64,000 nt of DNA from the NCBI GenBank assembly GCA_025917655.1, contig CP084613.1, forward strand, positions 124,001-188,000. Reading direction: 5' to 3'. The position numbers were made by a program, and so were the translations under genes. Shown here piece by piece: positions 22,301-32,816 of the stretch; within the stretch, counting starts at the first letter, position 1, and every line of letters starts with the position of its first letter. Origin of the DNA: Chlorella sorokiniana. Its lineage: Eukaryota; Chlorophyta; Trebouxiophyceae; Chlorellales; Chlorellaceae. The notes under the pieces are model-generated. The model made no database searches. It was given only the letters and a program-made list of their open reading frames with translations, and had not been told where the DNA came from.

Positions 22301-24198
22301 TTTCACACACACGCCTCACCAGTACACAGCTTCCACCGCCTTGGCCGGCGGCACGGTGGCGTGGATCTCCGTCACCCCCATGGACACATCCACCGTGCGG
22401 AACCAGAATGTGGTTGCCACGAAGAAGCGGCCGCCGCCGGCGCGGGCGGCCCACAGCAGGTCGGTGTGCTGGCTGGCGTTGGCGTGCAGCGTGCGGCCGC
22501 GGCCGTCCACCGCCGTCAGAGCGATAAGGTTGTCGGCGGCAAGGCCTGCCCAGCGAGTGACGGCGCCAAAGCCGCCGCCTGCGGAGAGGGAGGAGGAGGG
22601 AGGGGTGGCCGGACTGGGGGTTGGCAGGGTTGAGGAGGGCAGGAGGGGGCGCAGGGCGGGGGAAGAAGGCGGGCCGGAGAGGAGAAGGAGATAGAAGAGA
22701 GCAAGCAAGATGCAGGGCAGGCGACGGCAAGTCTGGCTGACTCCTGTGCCAGTCAGTGCTGCTGCTTCAATACACCCTAACCCGCGCCCGGCCAGCAGCG
22801 CCCACCGAGCGAGTAGCCCGAAACGCCGACGCTGGGACGCTGCCCCCGGGAAAGCTCGTGTGCCGTTGCTCTGCTTCCACAGCTTGGCCATCACCCTACG
22901 GCGGCGGCGCGCGGCGGCGGCGGCGAGCGGCAGCGTGGGGCATCCACTTCAAGGTGTGCAGGGAGTGCCCCGGCTGAAAGCCTAGCGTGCGGTACACATT
23001 CAGCCAGGTGTACGGTACGCGTTCAGTCAGCCCTGCAATCCCTGCAAAGGGCCGGAAAGTCAGGCCCCGGCTCAAGGCTGGGCCCCCAGCCCTTGCAACC
23101 CAAGCCGGCATCACTCACTCGCCGACCCGCGCGCCCGCCCCCACCCGCACGCTCTTGCCGTCCGCCGCCATCTGCACCTCCGACATCTTCGACATGTCCA
23201 GCGTGAGGGCGGCGGTCGACACAGATTCGCCTGCACGCGGCGAAAGCGTGACACGTTGGCCAGCTGATGACATCAAGAACAAGAAGGTCGTGAGGCTGAG
23301 GCCCGGGATGGAGCGTTCATGGCGGGCGCCCGGCAGCAAACGCCTCACGCTGCGGCAGCTTGGTTCAGCGGCTGGCAGGCTTCCCTGTGGCAGCCGCAAC
23401 CCCGGCAGCAGCGGCAGCCCCCTCCTCCCAGCAGCAGCGGCAGCCCCCTCCTCCCAGCAGCAGCGGCAGCCCCCTCCTGCCCTCGGCGCACCCTCATTGC
23501 CGTGGCCACCGCAGCGCGGGTGCACGTTGACGCCGTACTGCAGCGCGCACTGCACTGCGGCCGCCACCTCTTGGTTGGTGCGCGGATACGCGATGGCGGC
23601 GGGCCAGTTTTGGAAGAACTTGGAGAAGACCTGAGGAAGGAGGATGTGGTTAGGGGGTGAGCACGCCTGGGGTGGGGGTGGAGTGGGGGCGGGCGGTGGT
23701 GGAGGGGCAGATGCAGGTGGATTGACCCTGAGAACTTGTGTAAAACGTATGGATAAAAGCAGCAGTGATCCTAGGTTGGGCAAAGCGTCGCTGGGCACGC
23801 AAAGCAGGAGGTGGGGGTGGAGGTGGTGGACAGGCGGCGGCCCCGCATAACGAGGGGTGAGGGCGTGCAGACACCCGCCTGCATCCCACTCTGCTCAAAA
23901 GGCACCCGATTCGAGCTTACCAGGCGCGCATCGTTGTAGTTATCTTCGTTTCCCGTCAAGGTCCTGATGCGTTTGGCCTCCAGGCACTCGGAAAGGGTGG
24001 TGGGCTCGGTGGCGGCCACACTGGCGACGGCGGCGGCGGCAACACTGCGGGTGCGGACGGAGGCCACGGCGCGGCGATAATGCGATGCAGGGTGATTGCA
24101 GAACTTAGAAACCGGCACCACAGGCGTGCTCTTGCAGGCGGCTCGATGCCGGACGGGGTCCGCAACGTCGAGCCATCTCGGCTTACACTTGCATCCAA
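19320..24198 (-). CDS. Berberine-bridge-enzyme-like FAD-linked oxidase
   Basis: PCMH-type FAD oxidase, usually secreted or vacuolar, oxidising sugars or alkaloid-like compounds. Protein order: ECLEAKRIRTLTGNEDNYND (about 23950); FSKFFQNWPAAIAYPRTNQE; VNVHPRCGGHGNEG with the flavin-linking His position; LTLDMSKMSEVQMAADGKSV and RVGAGARVGE; LWKQSNGTRAFPG; PSVGVSGYSLGG spliced to GGFGAVTRWAGLAADNLIAL; RFFVATTFWFRTVDV; and the C-terminal BBE segment INFLDTDVPALAPSWQQAYY, GDAYHTLQCINDK, YDPQDVFTLPLEL. The second flavin attachment site, Cys in GxCPTVG of the family, seems to be Ser here, but single-base slips at 22834-22847 blur it. The 5' end is not fixed: an acceptor lies upstream of VAAAAVASVAATEP and no signal-peptide exon is certain. 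The C-terminal tail after FTLPLEL is also unsure. Confidence 0.83.
20016..20070. repeat. TG microsatellite in intron
   Basis: Two (TG)n blocks separated by TGGGGGGT, within an intron of the berberine-bridge-like gene. Confidence 0.85.
23406..23478. repeat. Three tandem copies of a 26-bp unit
   Basis: Unit begins AGCAGCGGCAGCCCCCTCCT and is repeated nearly exactly three times. It lies in an intron of the berberine-bridge-like gene. Confidence 0.85.
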
Positions 24199-25119
24199 CG
24201 ACGTTGCATACCGTGGGAATACGAAATTCTATACTGCAAGTAAGCCTCACCACAGAAGCAGCAGCTCCGACAGCCATTTCGTATGCAGGCGCGCCGGCAC
24301 CATGCTGGGGGCTGGAAAAGGCTGGAAACATGCACGGAAGCATGTCCTGCATCGGGTTGCTCGATGACCCGTGGGCAGCAGAATGAAGGATCCGCCGCCA
24401 GCTCAGCCGCTTCGCTGCCGCCAGTCTGGGAGCCCATTTGGCAGCAAAAGAGGCCTCGAGGCAGCATGAGTCGTGCGTAGTGCATAATTTGATGAAGATG
24501 CCATGTTTGTTGATGTTCCAGAAGAAAGTTGCTGGTCTCTGTCGAGTGCAGCGCAGCGTGGAGCAGGGTGGAGCGCAAGGAGGCTTCACACCACCCCCAT
24601 TCAACCCCGACTTGCCAGAGTGTCACCAGGCCAGCAAGGAAAGCACAAGATGCGCTCGCAAGCTCGCTAGCCATCGCTTTGCCTGTCGCAACGACAGATC
24701 CACGTGAGCAAGAGGCGCCAGCAGCCTCCGCCAGCAGACAGTGAGGAGCTCGGTTACAAGGGGCGATCTCATCAGCCAATTTGACTGTTCTGTGGCAAAG
24801 GTCAGCAGCAGCGATGTGCTTGGAAACAGTGGAGGCAACAGCAGACACTGGACGAAGTAGCGAGGCCAGCCCTGGGTATCAATCAAGGATCAATCCATCC
24901 GGTCTCCAGGCAAGCACTGCTTTGGCAAAGGGGTTGCCAGCGTGCTTTGTTCTTTCGTCGCAGAGAACGAAGAAGGGGTTGCATCAAATGAGAGGTGTGG
25001 TCGCTTGTGTACAAGCCGGCTGCTGCATATGGGCAGGCGGCGGAGGGTGGGTGCAGCAGGGGGCACTCTGGCAGCAGAACCAGTGAGCCGGCCAAAGGAG
25101 GCTCAAACAGTCGGGCCCT
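24199..25119. other. Spacer between FAD oxidase and HPPD
   Basis: About 920 bases with no supported gene. It contains the promoter of the FAD oxidase (and perhaps its first exon) and the HPPD 3' UTR. A minus-strand TGTAA lies at 24754-24758, rather far from the HPPD stop. Confidence 0.4.
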
Positions 25120-28100
25120 TCAATTGATGCCCAGATCAGTTTCGTACACCTCAATGCTCTTGAAGAGCTCGCTGCAGGGAGCACAGAATGGTATGGGTCA
25201 GCCACAAAGGAGGTCATAATCTATGCGACTGGCAGGCAGCGGTGGCCCCAAACCACTGACCACCATGCAGGCAGGCAGGCGCACGCCAGCAGGCAGTTGC
25301 ATGCCAGCAGGCAGCGCGCCGCCGCGCTGACAGCGGGAAGTGACAGCCGAGAGCTCCCGGCAGGCATCCCACCTGAAGTTGCCTTTGCCAAAGCCACCGC
25401 AGCCGCCGACCTCGGCTGGAACAAGGGTGCGCTGGCTCTTGGCCTCGTGTGCAGCAGGTTCAGCCTGCAAAAATAGGGGGGGGTGTTATCGATAGGGACT
25501 GGAGGCACCGCTGCAAGGGCGCGCCCTAATGCTCTCTTCCATGCAAGCATGACATTGAAACCTGCCCCTGCAGCGGCACTCACACCCCCATCAGCTGTTG
25601 GGGTTACCTGTGGCGGCGGCAGCGCGCAGAGGCGCTGGATGATCTCGAAGAACACGGTGGGGCGGTCGCCCAGCGGTTTGGTGAAGATCTGCAGCAGCAC
25701 TCCCTGCGGCAGCGGCAGCGGTGGGTGGGTGTTAGGGATGTTTTTGGGGTGGGGGGGGGGGGGGGAACAGGTGCAGAAGGCAGCGAAGGCCCTGGCTATG
25801 CAGACCCCGGCACGAGGCAGCCAGAACAGTGCGCAGCAGGTTCAGGCAATGTTGTCCTCCATTCCTCCCTGAATCTCGTCATGATTCGCTCAGAGAAGCG
25901 CAGGCGCGCCCCACGCCAACCCCTCCCAAACCCCGCCACACCCCCACAAAACAACAACAAGAACAACGCCGCACCTGGTCATCCTTGTCCACCAGCAGCC
26001 CCAGCTCCTCCACCTCCTTGTACTGCAGCAGGTACGGGCAGTACAGTTGCAGCAGACAGGCAGTACAGCCAGTCTGGCCGAGGCGGCTGGTGCGCTGCCG
26101 ACACGCTGCACAAGAGCCATGGCGCCTGCGCTGCAGCCGGGCGGAGGCCCACCTGCTGCGGCGACAGCACATCGCCGATCTTCTGCGGCAGCTTGCGGTA
26201 GTAGTCGTCAGAGGGGCGGGGCATGAAGCCAAAGCCGCCAAAGGCGGACCTGCGTGGTACGGCCAAGGTGGGGTGTGGTGGGGTGGGGATGATGTGCGGC
26301 TGGTGAATGTGTGGCTGCAAATTTGATGTGGGTCGAGCCACAGTCATGGACTCTGTCGCCGCCTTCAACACCCCAATGCAGCTACCAAAAACCCATACAA
26401 GCGACAGAAAGCTCTGATGCCAACAGAGGGTGTTGCAGCTGGAGCTGAAGCTGCATCAGCCGTTTCCAAGAAAGTCGTACCACCGGCCGTACCGCCCACC
26501 TGGCCCGGATTTGGCGCATGGTGGAGAAGATGTCGTCGGTTTTCAGCGCCATGTGCTGCAGCCCCGGCCCCTCGTTCTGCTCCAGGAACGTTTGGATCTG
26601 GCTCTTGCTGCGGGGGGGGACGGGGTTCAAACGACACATGCATGGGGTGCAAGAGGGGGCCCAGCCAAAGGTGCACGAAGCATGCAAGACATCAGCAAAG
26701 ACCCCAAGCAAGGCGGGCTGGGCCGGGCCTTAGAGACGTGAAGCACCAGAGGGCCCGAAAGCAGCACCGTGACACCGGCACACAACCGATGGCTGCTGCT
26801 GTGGCTGCTGCTGCTGCTGAGGGACCAGCTCACCGCTTGGTGCCAAAGGTTGGCTCGTTCACTGGCAGCAGGATCATTTCGTTGTTGTTGGCCATGACCT
26901 GCGGACGGCGGCGGCGACGGCAGCTCGGAGGCCCTGTCAGAATGAGACGGCCAGATGCAGCGGCAGAGGCAGCGGCCGGACAGCGCTTTGCACAGCATCC
27001 GCCGCTGCAGCACCGGCGCAGGGCTGGCAGGCGTGTGCTGCACTTGCCACGTGCATTAATCGCAACAACCATTCACACGCCCATACACATACAAGAGAAT
27101 GTGCGTGACAGCCTCGCAGGACCATAGATCAAACAACTAAAAACAAACAAACTTGCCATGGAGTTGAGGCCTGAGTCAACGGTGCCGACATCCTCAGCTG
27201 TGAACTCGGCAAACTCGTGCCAGCCTGCGGGATCCACCAAGGGGGCGGACAGTGGGCGGGTATGTTGCTGTGGTGGCACGTGCTCGCATATGGGCAGCGG
27301 TTGTGTACACAGGTGATGTGAGCATGGCTGGGAGGAGCTGCCAGGCTGCAAGCGCCAACAGCCTCTGAACAGAGGGGTTGCAGCTGGTGCTTCCCTGCCG
27401 CGCATGCCCGGCCCCAGCTTGCAAGCAAAGGGAGCCACCTCGCTCACCATGCATGACGTTTGTGCATGCACAAACGTCATGCACAAACGTCATGCAAGGA
27501 GCGGAGCATGCGGCAGCTCAGCAGCAATGTGAAGCCGTCTTAAAAGCGCGCACGTGCGCGCGCGCGCGCCCCCCCCCACACACACACACCCACACCCACA
27601 CCCACACCACCACCCACCCACACACACACGCCTAACCACACCCACACCCACACCCACACACTTCCCACTCACCCAGAGCGCGGGCCATGTACCGCACTTG
27701 AGGCATCAGCTGCGGCACGTTGCCCACCGCATGGTCCAGCCGCTGCAGCCCGAAGGATGGCTGGGGCGAGTCGGTGACGGGCTCGTAGCCTGGCAAGTAA
27801 GGGCCCTGCAGACAGCTGTGCGTGCGCGCGTGTGTGAGGGGCCAATGGGGGTGCGTATGGACAGCAGGTTGGCCGCGGGGGTTGTGGGGTGTGTGTGAGT
27901 GTGGGGTGGGGGGTGGGGGGATGGGGGGTTCAAGAGCGGCCTGCTTGCTGGTGCACTGCCGTGGGTATCCCAGACCTTACCTGGAAATCGCCGCTGACAA
28001 AGCGCAGCACGCAGTCGCCGTACAGCTTGATCTCTGCCCAGGTGAGCGAGGTACCGGAGGCGGGGTCGGAGCGCGTCACGGGGGCCGCCACCGGCACGCC

Positions 28101-29930
28101 GCCGTTCTCCGTTGAGATGCGGAAGGCCTCTGCGGCATCGTTCACCACTATGCCTGCGACCACACAGCGCACAGGGAGGATGGCATATCGATTGTGATAC
28201 CACAAACAAAGCCACGTGCATGTCCCAACCAGAAAGCAGGTGAGTCGTATTGGTGAGGGCGGTCGGGGCATGGCATACCGCCCGGCTGCCGCGGCAAGGC
28301 CGGCTGCCGGCCACGGCTGCTACCAGGAGAGAAACAGCAGCTGAACTGAGCCAAGGACGGTAGGGGACTGCAGGAATCGGGGCAACACATGCAGCGGCAA
28401 GGCCGATGCGCTGGGCTGCCACTCACCGAAAGCTCGGACCGCCATGCCGTGCTTCTTCAGGAAGGCGTACGCCTCGTCCTGGTCGTACCTGCAGCGGTAC
28501 GTGCAATACATACGGTACAGGCTGTGAAACATTCCAATCAAGAAACGCTGGTGCAGCTGTGTGTGGGGGCGCGTGTGTGTCGCTCGTCGGGCGGGCGCGA
28601 GCAAGCGCGCGTTCTGCGCTGTGACAGCGGCGCTCACTGGCAGGGCGGCTTGCTGTCGGCCTTGTCCGTCTGAGTGGAGTAGGGCGCGGTGAACGCCATC
28701 ACCAGGTCGTCTGCAGAGAAGGACAAGGACAGACAGAGTTCTATCAAAGTGTAAACGTAGGAGAGAAGAAGCAGGAGGGCGACGATGGGGGGAAGGCCCA
28801 GCTCTGCTGGCAGCAAAGGCTGGGCATCGGTGGCCGACGGAGGGGGGCAGCACGCAAAGCAGGCGCCGCCAGCCAGGCGCGCACAAAACCGAGCGCTCAC
28901 TGGACTGCAGCACATAGGAGGCGAAGTGGTGGTTGCCCGTGGACTGGTCGCTGCGGGCCACCGGGGTGAGGCCCAGCCCGTACCCAAACCTGAGAGAACG
29001 GTCGGGAAACGGAAGGACAGAGGCGAATGAGGCAGCAGCGCACGTACTTGGAAGCTCAGCATCCGGTCCGCCGGACCCCCTTTACACACACAACAAAAAC
29101 ACCACACCCCAAAACAGCAGCCGGTGTGGAGGGGGCTGGGTGGGCGTCCGCCCAGCGTGACCCAACCGCAGCCCGGACATGCCGCAGCTGGGGCGGCTGA
29201 AGTCACGGTTGCCGCCCACGTGCTGCTGAAGCCCTCAGCAATACTGTGCAGGGAGGCCTCCTGCGTGTGCTGGCAGCCGGACAGCCTTGTGCTGGCGGCC
29301 GGGCAGCCTCACCGCGCTGAGGTGGTGGTGGCATCGCCGCACCAGAACTCCACGTGGTGGAACTTGTGCATGGGGAAGAGGTCGGGAGGGGGTTGTGGCG
29401 CTGCGGAGGAGCAAGGGCAGCGAAAAAAAAAGCAGCAGGTGGGCGGACAAGGCGGGCAGCGGGTTGGCGGACGCTCATGACGCTCGCGACAGCTGCTGTT
29501 CAGCGGCACGCAGGCTGCTTGCAACAGCTGCTGTTCAGCGGCACGCAGGCTGCTTGCGACAGCTGCTGTTCAGCGGCACGCAGGCTGCTTGCGACAGCTG
29601 CTGTTCGGCGGCACGCAGGCTGCTTGCGACAGCTGCTGTTCGGCGGCACGCAGGCTGCTTGCGACAGCTGCTGTTCAGCGGCACGCAGGCTGCTTGCGGG
29701 CATTGCTTGGTCAGCGCTGGCCAAAGCCGGTCAGCTTCTTGTATGCTGGCGGCAGTGCGGCTATGGGAGCGCACCTTGAACCCAGAAAAGCCCACCAGCT
29801 TCCTGCCCACCAGCCCCTCGACCTCGCCGCCGTCTGACGTGGCGGCGGCAGCAGCGGCGGCGCCATTACCGTTGGCTGCCGCGGCTTCAATCACCATGAC
29901 TGGCTGTATTCTCTCCTGCAGAACGATCAA
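25120..29930 (-). CDS. HPD: 4-hydroxyphenylpyruvate dioxygenase
   Basis: Non-haem Fe(II) dioxygenase making homogentisate from 4-hydroxyphenylpyruvate, for tyrosine breakdown and for plastoquinone and tocopherol synthesis. The plant-type sequence is easy to follow over about 12 exons: VGRKLVGFSGFKV, HKFHHVEFWCGDATT, RFGYGLGLTPVARSDQSTGN, DDLVMAFTAPYS, EAYAFLKKHGMAVRAFG, TWAEIKLYGDCVLRFVSGDF, GLQRLDHAVGNVPQLMPQV with the first Fe-ligand His, GWHEFAEFTAEDVGTVDSGL, NNEMILLPVNEPTFGTKR, GPGLQHMALKTDDIFSTMRQ with the second His, GGFGFMPRPSDDYYRKLP, GVLLQIFTKPLGDRPTVFFE with the Glu ligand, GGCGGFGKGNF, and SELFKSIEVYE before the stop at 25120. Start: 29930 (MIVLQERIQP) or Met at 29897 (MVIEAAAANGN). 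No strong transit peptide is seen, so a cytosolic form is possible. It diverges from the SET gene. Confidence 0.95.
27450..27496. repeat. Perfect 34-bp palindrome with an extra half-copy
   Basis: The 17-base arm TGCATGACGTTTGTGCA is followed directly by its exact reverse complement (27450-27483). Thirteen bases of the same arm then repeat (27484-27496). It lies in an HPPD intron and contains two TGACG/CGTCA motifs. Confidence 0.93.
27554..27662. repeat. CG, CA and CCCACA low-complexity array
   Basis: Starts with alternating GCGC, then a C run and CA/CCCACACC repeats, in an HPPD intron. Confidence 0.85.
29486..29695. repeat. Six tandem copies of a 35-bp unit
   Basis: Copies begin at 29486, 29521, 29556, 29591, 29626 and 29661. 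The unit starts GCGACAGCTGCTGTTCAGCG, with only one or two substitutions between copies. It lies in the first HPPD intron. There are no spacers, so it is not a CRISPR array. Confidence 0.95.
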
Positions 29931-30359
29931 ATAACTTACAGGTCACAGACAGGGAAGGCTGCGCGAGGCTGTGCTCCACCCGAGGGAGGCGGGTGGAAAT
30001 GGCAGCGGCAGTGGCGACGGCGATGTTGTTGGCCTGACCGTGGGGCCCGCAGAGGGCCAACGGCGATCCCAACGCATCAATGAGCAGTCTCGGCCCACTC
30101 CAACTGGCGCCAGGAGCCTACCGGGACGCAAAGGCTTCAGCGAGGTGGAGGAGTCCAAACAAGCGAGCCTCGGGGATGCTTCCAGCGGCCCAGGTAAGCA
30201 GATCACTGTCGACAGAACCAGCAGGCAAACGCAAAATGTCCCCTGGGGCCGTCCCGAGACGCAGGCAGACGTGACTGGGCTCCCGCAGCACGCAGCAGAT
30301 GATCCTTTGGTGAGACGTGACGGGCCCTGTCATCATCAGAACCAAACGCAATCCCACCA
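29931..30359. promoter_or_regulatory. Divergent promoter of HPPD and SET-domain gene
   Basis: Head-to-head spacer of 429 bases with no gene. Both promoters should lie here. Confidence 0.45.
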
Positions 30360-32494
30360 ATGAGTACCATGCCGGCACAGACGCAGGCTGCAACAGCTTC
30401 CTGCTGTCGAGCTGCATTTCAACGCTCGACGCAACCGGGCCTGCGGGCTGCCCAATCGAGAAGAGGGCGCAGGGGTGCGGTATCGGCCAATGTGGCACCC
30501 TGCCGATGCGACGCCAGCGGGCAGCCAGTCGTGGCGGCGACAGAAGCGGAGGCGGCGTGGGCAGAGCTGACCGCCACCCACCTGGACACCTGCGCTGTTT
30601 CGCTACGGCCCTGGTCAGCGGGGCCCCTGCACCGCGGCAACGGCCTCTTCTTGACTGCAACTGCAGCCAAGGGCGACGTGCTGTTGCGGGTGCCCACCTC
30701 GCTGTGTCTGGTTGTCGACTACGCCAGCGGCATGCGCGTGCCGCCCGCCCCGTGGCCACGGCTGCAGCGCGGCGTGCAGAAGGACGATTCCCTGCCCTGG
30801 GACGTTCTGCTGGTGAGCGTGGAAGCTTTGTTCTCTTCAAGAACTGTTCTGAACAGCTAGGCAGCGACAGCAGAGCTGCCGTCTCTGCAGGACCTTGAAC
30901 CGCAAGCTCGATGGGTGGCAGCACCATGGCAAGCCCACGCAGCGATTAGCCCTGCGCCCCAGCATTCTGCCTCCCCCTGTCTCCTCACCTGAAGCAATGC
31001 TCGCCCCTCCGTGTGTGAACGTTGCAGGCTCTGGCACTGCTGGATTCGCTCTCCGGCGCCGGCGATGCGTTCTGGCAGCGGTACAGCCACACAGTACTGC
31101 CCGCCCCGCTGGACCTCACCCTGCCGCTCTGCTTCCCGCCGCCGCTGCTGGCCGAGCTGCAGCATGCCGCCATTGAAGCGGCAGCGGCGGCGCAGCAGGC
31201 CCGGCTGGCGGGGCTCTTTCCTGGGTTGGCAGGCGCAGCTTGCGAGGGCGGCCCCAGCTGGCTGCAATGGGGCTTTGGCTGCGTGCGCAGCCGAGCGTTC
31301 CAGCTGAAGCAGGAGTGCTTCGCCTTTGTGCCCTACTTGGACGTCGCAAACCACCACCCCGACCCCTCCTGCGACTTTCGGTGAGCGCGAACCTCGTCAG
31401 AGGCTCCTGCCTGTACGTTGCTGCAACCAGCAGCCTGCCAGCGAGCAGCGCCCACCACCGAGATGCGCGGACCCCAGCTGGGCAAGATTTTCCGACAGGC
31501 TGTGGCTGGCGGTGACTGAGCCCCGGATACACTGGACGGCCACACTGGGCTCTGCACCGCGTCATGCCGCGCGTGCTGTGTGCGCTGTGCAGGCTGGATG
31601 AGGGGGGGGGGGTGGTGGAGCTCGTTGCGCTGCGGGACCTGCGGCGGGGCGAGGAGGCCAGCATAAGCTACACGGGTGGGCTCGCACACACAACCCTAAA
31701 CCACCCCTGCTGGGCGGCAAGCTGCACCGTTTGCTGGCCTGCCTGTCGACGTTATTTTTTTGTTTTAGTAATTGCTTGCAGAGGGCAAACCTGCATTCCC
31801 GGCCATGCCTCCTAGCCGCCGCTGGCTGGTCTGCGGAGGGGGTGCACGGCTGCGCAGCACCCACCTGCGACGGCTTGCAGCAGACGCTGCCTGGGAATGA
31901 ATGTTGAAGCTGGCTGCCTGTGCCTTGCCCCCTTGCAGGCCCCCAGGGACTCACCAACCAGCGCTTTATGGCGCAGTACGGCTTCGTACCGCGCGGCAAC
32001 ACTGCCGACCGCCTGCAGCTTGCCGCCCTGCAGCCAGATGGCAGCGACGGCGGCGGCGGCAGCGGTTGCCAGCCTGCTCTGCTGTCCCTGGATCGGATGT
32101 TGGGCTGCCTGGGGTCAGAGGAGCGGGTGGCGGCGGCTCTGAGCGGGCAGGATCCATACGCATATGCCGCCCTCAAGTCGCTGCAGTTCGCCGCCGATGA
32201 CGCGGCGGCGGCGCGCCGCTCGGGCAGCAGCTGAGCCTTGCAGAGCGCCTGCATGCCGAGCTGGCGGCGGAGGCGGCCGCCTGGCCCAGCAGCCTGCAAC
32301 AGGATGGGGAGCTGCTGCAGCGCTGGGCGGAGGACGCCGCGGCGGCGGGCGGCGGCGCGCACAATGGCGGCATTGATGCGCGGCTCGTGGCGGCGGTTGA
32401 GTACCGTCTCCAGCGCAAGGCCTTGGTTTCCACCTGCCGCCAGCTGCTGCTGGACTTCATGGAGGAAACCTCGCCCGGCAGCGGCAGCGGCTGA
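30360..32494 (+). CDS. SET-domain protein, Rubisco LSMT-like, plastid-targeted
   Basis: Protein-lysine methyltransferase of the Rubisco large-subunit methyltransferase type. The leader MSTMPAQTQAATASCCRAAF is Ser/Ala/Arg-rich, fitting a transit peptide. Domain blocks: GNGLFLTATAAKGDVLLRVP (start of SET), DSLPWDVLL, ALALLDSLSGAGDAFWQRY, WLQWGFGCVRSRAFQLK, then CFAFVPYLDVANHHPDPSCD with the NH motif, VVELVALRDLRRGEEASISY with the GEE...SY motif, LTNQRFMAQYGFVPRGNTAD, and a helical Rubis-subs-bind-like tail QQLSLAERLHAELAAEAAAW ending at 32494. Introns lie at about 30813-31027, 31381-31590 and 31675-31938. The tail joins the SET part only if one G is added at 32222-32224; otherwise the frame stops at 32232. 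A G-rich run at 31603-31612 lies in coding sequence. Confidence 0.85.
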
Positions 32495-32816
32495 TGCGCG
32501 GCGGAGATTGCATCCCGCCAGGCTGCCTGTGCCGCCGCCTGCGCGAGTGATGGGGTATCAAAGCGCATTTTTAAGCTCTGTGCCTTCCAAGATCTGTGAA
32601 TCTGTAAATAGGTTACAAGAGGTGCGCAAAACATCGGGACAGGCGAGCTCTGGTGCCTGCGCTGCGCTGAGAGGCCCACAGCGGCGGCGCCAGCCCTGTA
32701 CCTCTGCCTGTTTTGAAGCGTTTGACGTCGGTTTGTGGCTTTGATGGGTACTCGGTGACGTTTTGTCACTGTTTTATCTTACCGCGACCCCTGTTAACAG
32801 CAGACGACGCAAATCA
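32495..32816. other. Spacer between SET gene and WTAP gene
   Basis: 322 bases with the SET gene 3' UTR and the WTAP promoter. The stretch 32560-32640 is relatively AT-rich. Confidence 0.45.
32603..32607 (+). terminator. Poly(A) signal TGTAA for SET-domain gene
   Basis: TGTAA about 110 bases past the stop at 32494, in AT-rich context. Confidence 0.6.

Noticed and set aside
22896-23114. Exon with the peptide ERVPYTWLNVYRTLGFQPGH in the FAD oxidase
   Set aside because: Skipping it joins VGE to VMAKLWKQSNG in phase and matches the family; the segment has no counterpart in BBE-like proteins.
27554-27662. Telomere-like or centromeric repeat
   Set aside because: CA/CCCACACC microsatellite only; similar arrays occur in many introns here and are not a TTTAGGG-type repeat.
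29486-29695. CRISPR array
   Set aside because: The 35-bp units are directly contiguous with no unique spacers, and lie in a eukaryotic intron.
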